Origin: Symbiodinium kawagutii
Lineage: Eukaryota > Sar > Dinophyceae > Suessiales > Symbiodiniaceae
Direction of reading: 5' to 3'
Assembly: GCA_009767595.1 (NCBI GenBank)
Contig: VSDK01001866.1
Coordinates: forward strand, 52,246 to 116,245
DNA: 64,000 bases
Under the pieces are notes generated by a model. It saw only the letters and a list, made by a program, of their open reading frames with translations. It had not been told where the DNA came from and did not search any database. A program made the translations under genes and the position numbers. This document shows positions 43,735 through 58,700 of the stretch, one piece after another (positions within the stretch are counted from its first letter, which is position 1; each line of letters starts with the position of its first letter).

Positions 43735-46700
43735 CTGCGGTGGGCCCTGAGGTTCATGACAAGTTGGAGTAAGTGCAGTGCACATGAATGTATAGATATA
43801 TAAACATAAATAAATATAGATATAGGATCTATATATATATATGTATTAAACATATTTATGATAGCTATACATGATATAAAAATTCAAACGGTGCGACAAG
43901 GCCATATGGGCCGCTGTAACCCGTGCACCCTCAAACAATGGGATACCACTACCGATGGGACTGGGAGGTACACGACAGACCCATGTGGACAAGCAGCGGC
44001 TGCGGCCTATACTCGTGGAAACATCAAGAAGATCTAGACATTATCTGGTTGGTGGCTTCAACCCCTATGAAAAATAGTAGTGAACCAACCATTTGTTAAT
44101 AAATACTATGGAAAAAAATGTCTAAAACCACCAACCAGTTATCCATCATTATCCCTTCAATCCTGTAAACAACTTCACAACCCACATGGCTTCAGGAGGT
44201 CTTGATTGCTCATGTGGACCACTGTCCAAAAGCTCCGATCGTCAGATGCATCGGCAGAATTTTACAATGCTTCGTGGGATTTGTTTACTATAAATACATT
44301 GCCATAGCATTTCTCAAATTCAAACAGCTGCATTTTCCCTGAAACTCGTCCACCAACCATCTTGTATAACCAAAAACAGATCCCACTAAGGGTTTTGGAC
44401 CGTCAGGAAATCAATGACAATTCAGTGTGCTTCAGCAAAACAACTCTCAATGGCTGATGGAAGTCCTTTTAGCCCACACATGGATCAAGATCTTCTCAAG
44501 CACAATTGAAAAATCAAATCAAGCACCTACCATGATTGAAGATTGCACCATTGGGACCAAGTGTGGCCACCAACCAGGCCACTGGTTAGCGGTTAGCAGA
44601 ATCAGTGGCCGCAAGGGAGCCTCAGCCAGCAACTGCTGCGGCGGCCCTTGCTCCGTGACCTTGCCCTTGTCGAACACGAAGACTTCCTGAAACCTCGGAA
44701 GCCAGTGACTCGCACGGCAAGTGACGCCAATGACTCGCACTACAGCGGCTACCATCCATCAAGTTCAACCAGTGGCATGGTGTGTTCATTGCTGTCTTGC
44801 TCGGTCACGTTGATTTCCTTGGTTACCTTGGTTGCTTGTTGCTTGGCTGGCGAAAACCACCGTCACCCGCCCCAAATCCAACCGCTCCCAGAAGCTCTCG
44901 GATGTATTGAAGCCGGTGGCAAACCACCACCAGGGTCCAATCCTGCGCTGGGAGCTGCCTGGATAGCATGGCACCAATAAACATGTGGTTAATCATGGCG
45001 GTTCAAACGGATTGATCAGGGCTAATCACCAACAATAGTGGTTGAACAACTTTACTATATGGATGTTTGTTAATAGGGGTTATTAGTTGTATAGGTTCAA
45101 CAACTACCAATAAACGTGGTTAATCATGGTGGTTCAAAGGATTGATTCGCTTAAACAACTATCGTTTAGTAGGGATTAAACAACACCTATAAAGTCTGAA
45201 GGTTTTTTGGGTGCTCAGGGTACACTAGCGGATTGTTGATATTGCTGCTATCTGCTATGCATATGTTCAATCATATCGTTCACAAGTACCATCCCGCCTC
45301 ACTATCTCAGGTTTGCACTTTCTACCCTGGAAAGATACAATCCTTGGCAAATAATCCAATGCTTTGCCGGCATGACCTGCATGATCAATCAGTAAGATGT
45401 AACTATAGCTGGACCGACTTTGATGTGTTTCTCTCATGCTTGTTTTTTTTTCTTCTTCTTCTTCTTCTTCTTCTTCTTCTTCTGGTGGCTTGTCACACGT
45501 GTTGCATTCACAACTGGTCATGATACAATTGGTATTACATCTGAACGACGAGGCCGATGTCAAATGGGAGATCCACATCAACAACCCACCCATGATGGGA
45601 AATCCTCACAGTTCAACTGATAGCGATTGGTCAAGAGCTGGGTCTACTATCAAAAACCATTAAAACTAATTATTAACCATTAAACAACCATTTGCTTCGG
45701 CCACTCCCGGTAGCTCCAAATCGCTCCCCCTTTCACGGGCTAGGATACCCCTGGCTCCAAATCGGTCCCTAACCAACAGCCAAATTCGATGGTTTAAGCA
45801 AGCCCTTCATCCCCACTCCTGTCCCCAATCCCCACCAGGGCCCATGGTGGGGCACCCATGGCCCCTCGCGCCTCGTTTAAGTCGTGGAGCAACGTCTGGT
45901 GGATCTGCTGATCCGTCTGCAAGTCACAGGCTGCCGTGGGCTCGTCGCACAGCAACACCCGGGGATGGTGCGGGCACTGCGAGCCCTGCGAGCCATCCAA
46001 CCTGGGGGCCCGATCTGTGAGAATCTCTTGGTGAAACATGGATTCTGTGGGTGAACAACCATGGATGGTGCTGCAGGTTCGTGGAAGAACCATGGATGGT
46101 TCTTCAGGTTGGTGATCGAAACCTGCTTCATGTGCTGTTCAATCCGCCGGCTGGGAACTCACAGTGCGATGATGAATGGTGTGAAATATAAGGGTGTGGT
46201 GAAGGGGGTCGTTGATGATTCATGACCGAGAATCTGTGGAGAGAATGCGTTGTCAGATCTCATCGACCAACACTTTTGGTTCATATATGGCAGTAGGTCA
46301 AAACCCTGTACCCCTGGTTCCCCCATCATTAACCATTGTCTTCCCACTATTATTGTTGGTTGTTATGCCAGATTATTGATTGGTTAATATTGACCCATAG
46401 CCACAAGCCATGCCCATCCGTCGGCTCATCCCCACAAACCACTTGGGATGGCCATCACCAATGGTCCGCTGGAAAACCTAGGTGGTAAATCCTGGATTTA
46501 ATCCTCTTACAAAATTTGGTTTATTGAACGGTGGCATGGAACGGTAAGGATTGTTTTGGCACTATTTCCACACCACATCTTGGACCGGTGGTAGGGATAG
46601 TTTTGCGTCATACCTTTAAATACGCTTCGCAGAAAGAGTTTGAGTCCGTAGGGATGGTTGGGCCAGGGCATTCCTGCCTGATACTTTGAACCACCAGAGT

Positions 46701-49700
46701 TCAATGGGTTCAAAAGACCCAGAGTTCATGCACTAGTGTGGTTGCCGAAAGAACTCTTCAACCGCCCAGAGTTCATACATTCGACCCACAGCATCTAGCA
46801 GCATCGGCCCGCCGAGTAGCAAAGATGGATCCACCAATACACGAGCCAGACACAAAAGCTGTCGCTCTCCTTGACTGAAATTCTGGCCATTTTCTTCGAC
46901 CTTCAAACGCTGTGGCGTGATCCGAGATGTTGGGGATGTATTGATGTATATGCATGTAGAGAGAGAGAGGTATCTATGTTATACATATATAGCAAATGTG
47001 ATTGCAGTGAGGTGGTTTCTAAAAAACGGCTTCTATCTTGGGATTTGAGATTGCAGAATGTAATTAGCAACACCAACAGCAGCAACAACAACAACAGCTT
47101 TTGAATTCAGATAATTTCTTCCACTTGTCAAGTCTGACAATCTGTTGCTTGTGAAATTGTGGGGTTATCACCGATAATAGAAATTGAAAAATCAGGACTG
47201 CTTGTTGAATGCGGTCATGGATGATGGTTTCTCGTAATTTCCTCCTGTACGAACCAACCCAAAGATCTTTTACCTGCGATGTGTTTCTGTTTTCTTTCGT
47301 AACATGTGCTGGAGATCTGGTCTTTGCAAGCGCTGTGGTCGACTCAACAACCAATGACTTTCAGCATAGTATCAATTGACCGTTGATCATACCTTAGCCA
47401 TTGATCATTGATGACTTTAATGCACCGTTTCCATTAACCATTGATTGACTGTTCATCATTCTTGTCATTGACCACCACTTGGCCATTACTTCGAGCTACA
47501 GCATATGGTTAGAGTCACCATTTGGCCATGTCGTACCAACTATGTATGATTCGAGTAAGATTTCAAATCACTACAGTTAGATGTTCACTCCAAAGAAATA
47601 TCAACAAATGGAGCTTTTCCATTGGATCATCACCATAACGCATCTCCTGGTGGAGACCCCATGAGTCCATGACTCTCGTAAGGGCTGGCTGCTTGCATAA
47701 ACGCTATAAGGCCAAACCAGTTGGACATATATCCGGTGTACAATAGATGTTATATCAAACTAATCTATACTCACAGATCTAACAAGATCGAACAATAAAT
47801 CGTTAACTATCAATTATCAACTATTAACTATTAACATTCACTAATCCATATACGATTAACTATTAGCATCTCGTTAACTAATCTATATACTATTCGTATA
47901 AAGTATACTGTTAACTATTTTATAACATTCAGTAATCTATCAACTATTGACCATGATTCATTGACTAACAAATCAAACCCAACATCTATCTCTCAGATTC
48001 TCTCAGTGCATGGCGGCTTGCTTCATCTCTTCAGTGCGGAAGCGCACCTGGGCATCAAGGCCTTCGTGCAAGCTGCGAAGTCGCTGCTCCAAACCCACTT
48101 GACGCAGGTGATGCCACAGCATCTGCGGCGGAGGTCGTTGGTGGATGAGTTCTACTGCTGGCCTGTGGTTAATAGTAGTTCATAGTGGTTAAGAATGGTT
48201 AGTAATGATTAGTAACGGTTAATAATGGTTAGTAATGGTTAATAATGGTAAATACTGGTGAAATAATATGGTTAACAATCGTAGTTAATATTGATTTTTG
48301 ATGACGATTAACAATGGTTAACTATGATAGCTAATAGCTATAAAATGGCTAATTGAAAATGATTAATAATGATTAGCAATGGTTCCGAATGTTGAACAAG
48401 ATGGTTGACAATGGTCAATAATGGTTAATGGTCAGTAATGGCCAGTCATAATGACAATGGTTAATAATGTGATGATCATTTATATTCATGGTTAATAATC
48501 GTTAATAAAGGGTACTAAGGGCTAATAATGACCATATCTGGTTGGTGGTTGAGTATACTGCTTGCCTATGACTCAGCGTGCTTGACTCGATTGGGATCCC
48601 ATCATCCCAAGGGCGCCAACTAGTCAGAACTTCGTCCACGCCATGTTGTCCCAGCATGCACCCACCGGTTTAGCTCTGGCAACATGGAGCTCAACGGTCA
48701 AACTGAGAACCGTTCTTCAAATGATCCTCTGGTAGAGTCTGCGGGAAAATGAAGTTTCTTCATGGCTGGGTTTCACAGGGTTTCCTGCCAGCTACCCAGA
48801 TGCATCTAGCGACTCTGGCGATGCCAACCACTGGGGTGACCCCAAGCAGTAGCACTCGACCACCCAGTACCGGCCTCATCCTCGTGCCCACCAAGTGAGG
48901 GAGCGGAAGGAGCACGCGAAAGCAGATTGGATCGAATGGTGCCGGTGAAGAAGATGGGATCCTGAAACAGGTCTTGGGAGGCTTAACTTGTTGGCTAGCT
49001 TGTTGGTTGATCATTGTCGATGGATCATTGTTGATTGATCATTTTTGAGGCGTTTAGTTCATAGGGTTGCGTAATAAATCTTATCATTGTTTAATGAATG
49101 AGTCAACATACTTGGTAATTGGTATCATTTTTGCAAGGTTGACAAAACAACGATGAAATTGCGACAACTCTCTGAACACACTCTTGTATAAAAAGTAGGA
49201 ACGCACTCACCGTTGGAGTGTACCGTATCGGTTGTTCTTGAATTCATTGAGACACTCCCAGCCCGAATCTGATGACAGTCACCACCACCACCACCACCAC
49301 CACCACGACCACCACCACCATCAGAAACAAGAAAATCAAGAAACAAATCATCAGCAACCAGAATGACTGTCTGTCAAGATGGTTTGCACTGGTTAATACC
49401 AACCATCAGTACCAACACTTGACAGACTACCATCAATGGAATGATGGATGGTAAAGATTCCTATTGTCAACAGCAACAAGCAAAAAAACACTGCTGTCAA
49501 GATTAATGGTAGATCGATATCATTAGACCACCCCTGGTAAGACATGAAATAGCTGGTGATGTATCTCAAATACAGGTGCTTTTATCAATATTCATCAAAC
49601 CATACATATATACACAAATTAATTGATGCTTCTTGTTTGCATTCATAGCTTTATAAAGCCCCACCTTACCCAACCCTAACCCACTCACCAACCACTGAAT

Positions 49701-52700
49701 GACCAACCTGAAGCAGCCTTAACCACCCACGCTGCCTGCAACAGCACTCGGATCATGGACCGCAGCTTGGGCAACGGCAGGGAGTTCACTGAGTGACCTG
49801 GGGATGGCACGAGGCACTGGTGGCGCTGCGTTGTGTGGCGGGAAGATCAACAAACATGGGAAGATGAGGGCTTAACCGGATGGTCAATTGATGGTTAATT
49901 GATGGCTAAATCATTGAACAAGGGAAGATGAGGGTTTCATTGATGGTCAATTGATTGTATTGAAGGGCTTAAATGATGGTTAATTGATGGCTAAATCATT
50001 GAACAAGGGAAGATGAGGGTTTCATTGATGGTCAATTGATTGTATTGAAGGGCTTAAATGATGGTTAATTGATGGCTAAATCATTGAACAAGGGAAGATG
50101 AGGGTTTCATTGATGGTCAATTGATTGTATTGAAGGGCTTAAGTGATGGTTAATTGATGGCTAAATCATTGAACAAGGGAAGATGAGGGTTTCATTGATG
50201 GTCAATTGATTGTATTGAAGGGCTTAAATGATGGTTAATTGATGGCTAAATCATTGAACAAGGGAAGATGAGGGTTTCATTGATGGTCAATTGATTGTAT
50301 TGAAGGGCTTAAATGATGGTTAATTGATGGCTAAATCATTGAACAAGGGAAGATGAGGGTTTCATTGATGGTCAATTGATTGTATTGAAGGGCTTAAATG
50401 ATGGTTAATTGATGGCTAAATCATTGAACAAGGGAAGATGAGGGTTTCATTGATGGTCAATTGATTGTATTGAAGGGCTTAAATGATGGTTAATTGATGG
50501 CTAAATCATTGAACAAGGGAAGATGAGGGTTTCATTGATGGTCAATTGATTGTATTGAAGGGCTTAAATGATGGTTAATTGATGGCTAAATCATTGAACA
50601 AGGGAAGATGAGGGTTTCATTGATGGTCAATTGATTGTATTGAAGGGCTTAAATGATGGTTAATTGATGGCTAAATCATTGAACAAGGGAAGATGAGGGT
50701 TTCATTGATGGTCAATTGATTGTATTGAAGGGCTTAAATGATGGTTAATTGATGGCTAAATCATTGAACAAGGGAAGATGAGGGTTTCATTGATGGTCAA
50801 TTGATTGTATTGAAGGGCTTAAATGATGGTTAATTGATGGCTAAATCATTGAACAAGGGAAGATGAGGGTTTCATTGATGGTCAATTGATTGTATTGAAG
50901 GGCTTAAATGATGGTTAATTGATGGCTAAATCATTGAACAAGGGAAGATGAGGGTTTCATTGATGGTCAATTGATTGTATTGAAGGGCTTAAGTGATGGT
51001 TAATTGATGGCTAAATCATGGCTTCACTGATGGTCAATTGATTGTATTGAAGGGCTTAAGTGATGGATAGTTGGCTTTCGAGAATGGCAATTGATGGTTT
51101 AACTGATTGTTGATAGGAAGAGAATGGCTTATAGACAGTAACCTGGTGTTTAATAGGTTTTTACCTGCTAGAGACTTGATGTTTGATAAATGTTTCAGTG
51201 AACAAATTGGCAGGTTTGATGGTACTATTCAGCATTTGAAAGCATGCTGACCATACTAATCAGCTGTACCAGGGCAGGAAAGTCCAAAACGTAACCCCGA
51301 AAAGAAAAGACACATTGTCGGAAAGTCAAAGAACTGACTACCGTTTCCCCCCTACAAGACTATCCGATACCTTGGGCTGGCTACTCGTGATACAACCGCG
51401 TTTGTTTGATCCAAACTGCTGAATTGTGCCAAGGGCCAGCATCCTATTTGAGTTGATCGTATACTTGTGTTTGGCTGGCGAACTCAGCTGCCTGAGACCA
51501 TACTCAACCCATACTTTGCGACCTGTCACCCCAGATTTCTCATATACGACTCGCCATGACTGGATCCCCCAGATCATCACCGTTGTTTCCCAAAAATGTT
51601 TTAATCCATTGCGCATCATTCAACCGTCGTATAGTCATCATCCATTCCCCGATCATCACTGCTGTTTCCCGGTTTCCATAAATCGTCATTTGGCTATGGG
51701 TCAAGCAGTTAACCAGCCAACTAATGGGGGATAATCCCCAACAATTTCATAGGGAAAACAATGGTGAATAGTGGGGAACCAGGGGGACTAAGGGTTTTGA
51801 CCCACTGCCATTTCACCAACATCAGCCCTCAAAAATGATGATCACGCGGCTCCATAGCTCTTTATATATCTCTCCACGTCGAAGGCAAGCGTCCATGAAC
51901 GAAGAGTCTCCCACCACAGAGGGGATACAATCGAACCAAGGCCGATAGGAAGCTGCTCTTGCCACATCCAGTGCGACCCACCAGAGCACATGAACTTCCA
52001 CTGCGGATGCTCAGGGATAGGCCATTGAAGATCAGCAACCCATCCTCCTGAAGATGTTGATGTGTAAATCAAAGGGGTGTTTCTCAAAATAGGGGTACCC
52101 CCAAATCATCCACTAGTAGTCATGATTAGCAATAAACCAACCATTTTTGGGGGTCCTCCATTTTGAGAAACCACCAAAGAGGTAAATCTGACAGAAAATA
52201 GCGAAGTTGACGAAACACCTTCTTGAAAGGACAATCCTCTGATCACAACATGATATGAACAATATTCAACAACATTCGTGTGTTACATTCCTCTCTTTCT
52301 GAGTCTGCCAAGGAACCTCGTACTTCAAGTAGAGTTCCTCAGCCACCACCGCCATTTTGCCTGGGAGCAGTGCACCATCCTCATCTCCCAGGGGTGACCG
52401 AAAAGCATTGGACTCTTCGTGAGAGAGCCGGGTATACTCCATGACCCGCTCGATGGACACAAACTCCACTTCCATCGTGGCAATGCGGCGAGATAGAAAC
52501 ATCACCGTCCTAGACATAGCACAGCACTGCACTCCCAAAGACCCTCAGTTAGGTTGCCAAAAAGTTGAAAGCCCGTGGGGATGTGGAATGCCTGGGACCC
52601 TACAAATGCTGGAACTTATCATTGATGATCCCATGATTTGGTGACTGGTGCGACCTTCTTGGAGTTCAGGACAAACCTATCACTTTGCAAACACGGGAGA

Positions 52701-55700
52701 TCCTCCATATTTCCCAGCATGGAGATCCCAATCTGGCGATCTACCTCAATAAAAGTGCTTAGTGATGCTTGGTGTGATTTACCTCAAATGTTGTGTTCAT
52801 TACCATGTACATGTAGATCCCGTTGGTCTGGGAGTCCAATGCTATGATGGATTAAAGGGTAATGGGTCCTGATCAAAACTTTTCTGCACATCGACCTATT
52901 ATTGGATTATTGTAGGAGAAATGCCCCCTCAAATAGTCTGAGTGAGTATGGTCATTGCTGGCAACACATAAAAGAATCGGCACGCTTGTTTCAATGGTCT
53001 CATTGCATAACCCCATGCTATCAGTGCAACCACTTGATGCTTACACAACTCCGCGCATACCTGGTCAACTTCAGACCGCTGTTCACAACATCGGCCACTG
53101 TTCATCAGCACATGGGCGTCATCATGTTCTTCTTACATTTGTTACTATTGTTCTTCTCTCTCTCTCTTTCTTGATTCTCCTTTCTCCTTTTTTGGTACAA
53201 ATGTGTCAAAACTGCACTTTGTATTCCTTCTTCGTACAAATGTTGTCAAGCCCTTGGGACCACAATCCCCGCTGGCACAGCAGTTGTTTGTTTCAAATGG
53301 AAACCACAGACCATAAGTCCCATCACTATGGCCATGAATCTGGAAGCTCATGGCCATATCTATGGGACTTATCAACATCGGCAGACCTTTTTTGATACAA
53401 AGATCCCATCGGACATATCAAAAAAGGTCTGCCAATACTTCCTTTCTTGTAGGTGTTATCACCTACCTTATGGGGCTCCTCACCATGGTTGTATCCCAGC
53501 TCCCCCAAGATCTGTGAGATCACAAGGACCCAAGGACCGGCACTTGTCCTTGGCATGTTCATGCAGTAGGTCAAGGCCAAACCAGCCAGACCTCAGGGGG
53601 TGCCCACTGGTGCCTCAGATCCTATGGCATGCGACGTGTATCCATGTCCGTAGTGGGACCCATCTAACCTGGTCAGGTTAGATGGTTAGCCGGTGAATGA
53701 TTTGGTCAATGGCGGCGAATGAACCATTACCAAATCACTGAATAATCATTAACCTGAATAATTAATCATCAACCAGCTAACATTCGCTAATGATGGTTAA
53801 TGAATGATTTGGTTTACCGAAGCAAGTGCTAATGGCGATTCACCCCAAACATTAATCCCAATCATTAACTAACATTAGCCAATGAACCATGAACTCATCA
53901 GGTGGTGATGTGAGCTCCGAAGAATGGCGGTTCACCCCAAACCTTCGAAGCTAACCTCACCAGCTGATTGGCGACCAGGTCTCCACAGCACCGGTGCGAG
54001 GAGACACCGGCGATGAACCACGACCAGCGAGGAGGCGATTCAGCAGCTAATTGACCATCATGAACCCATTCAGCAAATCATGAAACCAGCCAATGAACCA
54101 TCATTAAACCAGCCAATGAACCATCATTAAACCAGCCAATGAACCAGCCAATGAACCGTCATTCACCATCATTGACCACCATTAAACCCAATAAATCATG
54201 TTTAACCACCACTAATCCAATCCCTAAGCAGCTAACCACCCAGCAACGTGACCAGCATCGCCATCTTCCAGCTGTGCTTCCACCCCGGGGCCTGGGTTCA
54301 ACGCGCCCGTGTAGGAGCGGTAGCCGATGATGCCAGCGACCACCGCCAGAGCTACAGTGCCCAAGACTTCCTGGGAGCGACAGTGCCGGGCGCACCGGCA
54401 AGAGCTATGAGGATTCAGATGAGGAGCACCATATCATAGCTATTAATCAGCCATTAATCCCATGTATTAATTATTAATATGTGATTAACAGATGATTAAC
54501 AGCGGATTAATAGCTATGATATGGTGAATCATCTGTTAATAGCTAACTATTCAGATGATAAATAACAAGATAGGATTGATAATAACACGATAGTAACAAG
54601 ATAGTGGTTGAGAGTAGGTCAATCATGGCTAACAATGGCTTCATCATAGAGGATGATTAGCAACAGTAAGACCGGGGTTTCTCAAGTCATAGGGGACCCA
54701 TTGTTTAATCATTTCTTATACAATCATTTAAAACAGTAAGCCAACCATTTTGGGGGTTCCCAGTCTTGAGCAACCACCATATAGAACAACATAGTAAGAA
54801 AATAGCAATATATCGCAAGGAGATTGGCAATTGTAGTTAATAAATTATCAATACCATGGTTAATAGTGTTGTGAATACTATCTATGTGTTAATACTTGAA
54901 GAAGATTGGCAAATGTTGTTAAGCAGCGTAATACTATTGTCAAAAATAGTAAATAGTAGATATGGTAATTCACAATATAGCAGTGCTACCAACAGCAATG
55001 TCAATCAGCAATAGTATTGTCACAGGGCTCCCCTATCAATAGCAACAACCAGCTTGCTATTCACAACAGTGACAGCGCTTATAGTAAGTATAGTAACAAG
55101 AGTTCATAGTCGTTGACAATTAGTATTCTGGATTTCTCCGTTTGCAAATGATTTAGTGGCGACCCATGTATAGCTAGTAGTTACTACGCGGAAATACTGA
55201 AACTGAAACTGTATAGCTAGTAATATCGGTAACATGCCGTATTATAGTGGTAGTTTCGAGTAGTTGGCCATATTAGTAACTACAAGCGCAACTGATTAAT
55301 ACTAGTAGATTACTACTGTTGGTCAATATTACCATTGGTCATAGTTGATCATTACTCTTGGTCATTGTTATTACTAGTAGTTGGCATTATTCCGTTGCCA
55401 GTAGATGGAATTGACATCGGTAGTTGCGCTGATCGTACCCGCTGGTAGATGCCAGTCTTGATAGCTTGCAAATCACCAGAAATAAACACAAATAAACAAA
55501 GAAACCAGGGCAAATTATCAATATTGGTTTACTGTTTGCAGGGTCATCTGAGAGGAGGAAATGACTTATGTTGGTAACATCCAAAACATACCAAAACAAT
55601 TGGCAATATTCCTGGTCATATCTAATTTGTGATCTATCTTCCTGGCTGTTATTCTGGCAAATTCTGGTTGTTAACAAGCAACATGATAACAGTAGTATTC

Positions 55701-58700
55701 AGCGTCCAATTTGGTTGTTACCAATATCTCCCATTCCTGGTTGCTAGTTGTTAACAGATTCTGGTTATAAGAAATTGGTATTATTGGAAGTATTGGTAAC
55801 AATTAATATAGTTGACAATCCATATGCATATGCCTGAAATGACCCAACAACGAACATTAAAGAAAGGTCGTAAACCAAACATCCTTGAAGTTGGTAGCCA
55901 GTGAAATCCTCTTGACTATAACGATGCACACCTGCCTTTTGGAGATAAGCCATGGTTTCTTATCTCCTAGGAAATCATCAACCCTTATTCAACCCCATAG
56001 CTTAGCTGAGTGTTGGCTACGCAATTACTTCGGTTTATGTTGGTCAACCATGCACCATCCACACAAAATCAAGGACACCAACGACTATCAAACCACCCCC
56101 ATCCATCAACCACTTGGCAAACCGCTCCCCCCAGCCTCCCATGACGTCCTGCGTACAGGAGATCCACGCTTGCGCCACCCAAAACCAGTAGGTTGTCAGC
56201 TGATTCTGACCCAAGAGCTGCAGGTTCCGCTCCAGAAACCGCGCCTGCGATCGCGCGTGCTGCCAAGGATGGTCTCAGCTCATGGTTTACCATGGTTTAC
56301 GATATGCTGGGGTTCAGTGACAGCTGGTAATTTCAGCTGTGGCATCAACCATTGGGTCATGAGTCATGATCCCTATTGCGAAGCATTATTGACTAATGGT
56401 CATGTTGATTCCATCAGATGGGTAACAACTAGTAATGGGAAGTGACTAGTCATGACCCCATCAACAATGTCAATAACTAGTTATTAACCATCAACAAGTA
56501 GCTACAAACAACCATCTTCCTCAACTCGCAGGTATTCTTCTCAAACCATGTCATGTATTGATAGGTTGAATTTAGGTCATTGATCGAAGTACGCACCCCC
56601 GCAAGGCGGCACCAGGCCTCAAGCCTTGCAACACCAGCTTGGAGCATCGGGCCACAAGACACGATTCCGAGCAACCGCCCTTGCTGAGTGGAGACCTGCA
56701 AATCCAACAATTGCTTTTGATCCATGGCGAGCTATCTGTTATCTATCTTTTATTGAACAATTATCAAGGACTATTTCGCAAATATGATCAATCATTCTCA
56801 ACCATCATTCACCGCTACTAACCATTAACCCCTCCTTCACCCTCATTCCCCACGTGGTTCACAGTTTCCCATTGTCAATCAACCCCAGCAACCCACAGCA
56901 ACTGCCTCGTGACCAAAGGCTCGAACGGTCCTGGCGCCCTTGATGGAATCCGCAAAGTGACCTCGGCTTCGATCAAGGCACCATGGGTCCCGCCACTGAC
57001 TGGGAACCCCCAAAGCTATGGTTGATGAAAAATGATTGGTCAATGGTTTGGTTTAGCTGATAGTTGCTTCACTAATGACTGTTAATGACTAATAGTTGGT
57101 AAATGTTCATGGGTGATTTTTTGGGGGTACCCTGTACTTCGAGGAAACTCCCATTTGTTGCTGCTGCTGCTGCTGCTGCTGCTGTTGTTGTTGTTGTTGT
57201 TGTTGTTGTTGGGTATTTTTCATAAATATTTTTTGTAACCATTGCTATTGTTCATAGGCAACCATCAATTTACGGATGGTCATTGACCATCGGTAACCAT
57301 TGTGGCTATGAACCATCAATACGAATGCATCATTGTGGCTCATTGGTGGTTTAACTGGTCACCTTGGTTTCGGTCCTTCAACTGTTATCTTCTATGGAGT
57401 AGCGCCGAACAGCCCACAATAATTGGCCTCACCGGACATTTGGAATTAGCAGCGATATTTGAGCACCTGTAAGGAATTTGTAAAATGGTGCAGATGGTCC
57501 CACCAAAATGGTGGTACCCGCAACCAAGTTCTTGGGGGTACACAGTTGATGGACGGCCTGTATTAAAGCAACATGCATGCGTTTCTCCACAAACTTTTTG
57601 AGCCATGTCAAATGTGGAGGCATCATCATTGACTCAAAATAAATACAATCAATTGCGTCACCCATCAGACTACACCAATAACTCACCAATTATAACAAAC
57701 CATGTTTGCATGAATATGCAATCAGACAATCGCAATAAACTACTAGATGTAAGTATAGCCGAAGCATTGATTTCAGTGTATTCACTGCACTTGATGGTAC
57801 ACTAGCGAGGACTAATCGACCACCATTAGCAGCAGAAGATAATCAGCATTAACCAACAAAGGAACAACCGAATTCAAATCGAGGTTACTATAGTCAACCC
57901 ATTTAGCCAGCATGTTCAGCGGGAGAGTTCGATCAGGACATGGAGGGGATTGGGAAGGGACAGAAAACCGTCATCATCCACAGAAATCCGCTGCTAGATT
58001 CATCACGAAATCCTAGGCATATTGAGCTGCTTGTTCTAGATGGTGAATTGACATCGCAATATTCACTGGTCAATTAATCGTGAACCCCCTGCTGGTCAAT
58101 CAATCAGCTGCTTGTTCTAATGGCCACAGAATGGTTATATGGCTGTGGGTCAAAACCCTTAGTCCCCCTGGTTCCCCATCATTGAACATTGTTTTCCTTA
58201 TAGTTTTGTTGGTCATTGTCCCCCATGAAATTGGTTGGTTAATATTGACTCATAGCCATATAATGGTGAAGCCCTGCTGTTTTTCGTGCCAAATTTGGCA
58301 CAGAAATCACCAAGGATATTATCCACATTGCTTCGAGAAACTCATGCCCGGCGATCTGGAAGTGCCTGGCGAGCCAGTCGCTGGTCCCGAGGTGAATTTA
58401 CACCGGTAGAATGTATCACTTAGAATCCTACCTGTGATCTATACTGGCATGAAGGCTTGGTGTTCTCTCAATCCCATGATTCTGAATCAACAAGGTGAAA
58501 CATTTTACCAACATGTCGGCAAATGATTGACCCGAATACTGGTTGATGAAACACCCTTTTTAGATAGTGGATCTTCCACTTCCAGCTTCTTTTGCTGGAG
58601 TGTAACTCAGGGAACAGTTTGGGATTCACCGTCATTTCTCTGCCCAGATCTAGACAAAGGCCTTCCTTGTATGACTTCTGGTGGTAAAGCCATCAACCCA

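Noticed and set aside
45233..45523. Plus-strand ORF with poly-Leu, and the matching poly-Glu minus ORF
   Set aside because: Produced by the (TTC)n microsatellite in an ABCC intron.
46411..46440. Minus-strand CGDEPTDG, like a second Walker B
   Set aside because: It lies between the genuine ABCC signature and Walker B exons, with no VLxLD context; chance match.
49890..51065. Regularly spaced repeats suggesting a CRISPR array
   Set aside because: Units are directly tandem with no unique spacers, in an intron-rich nuclear gene.
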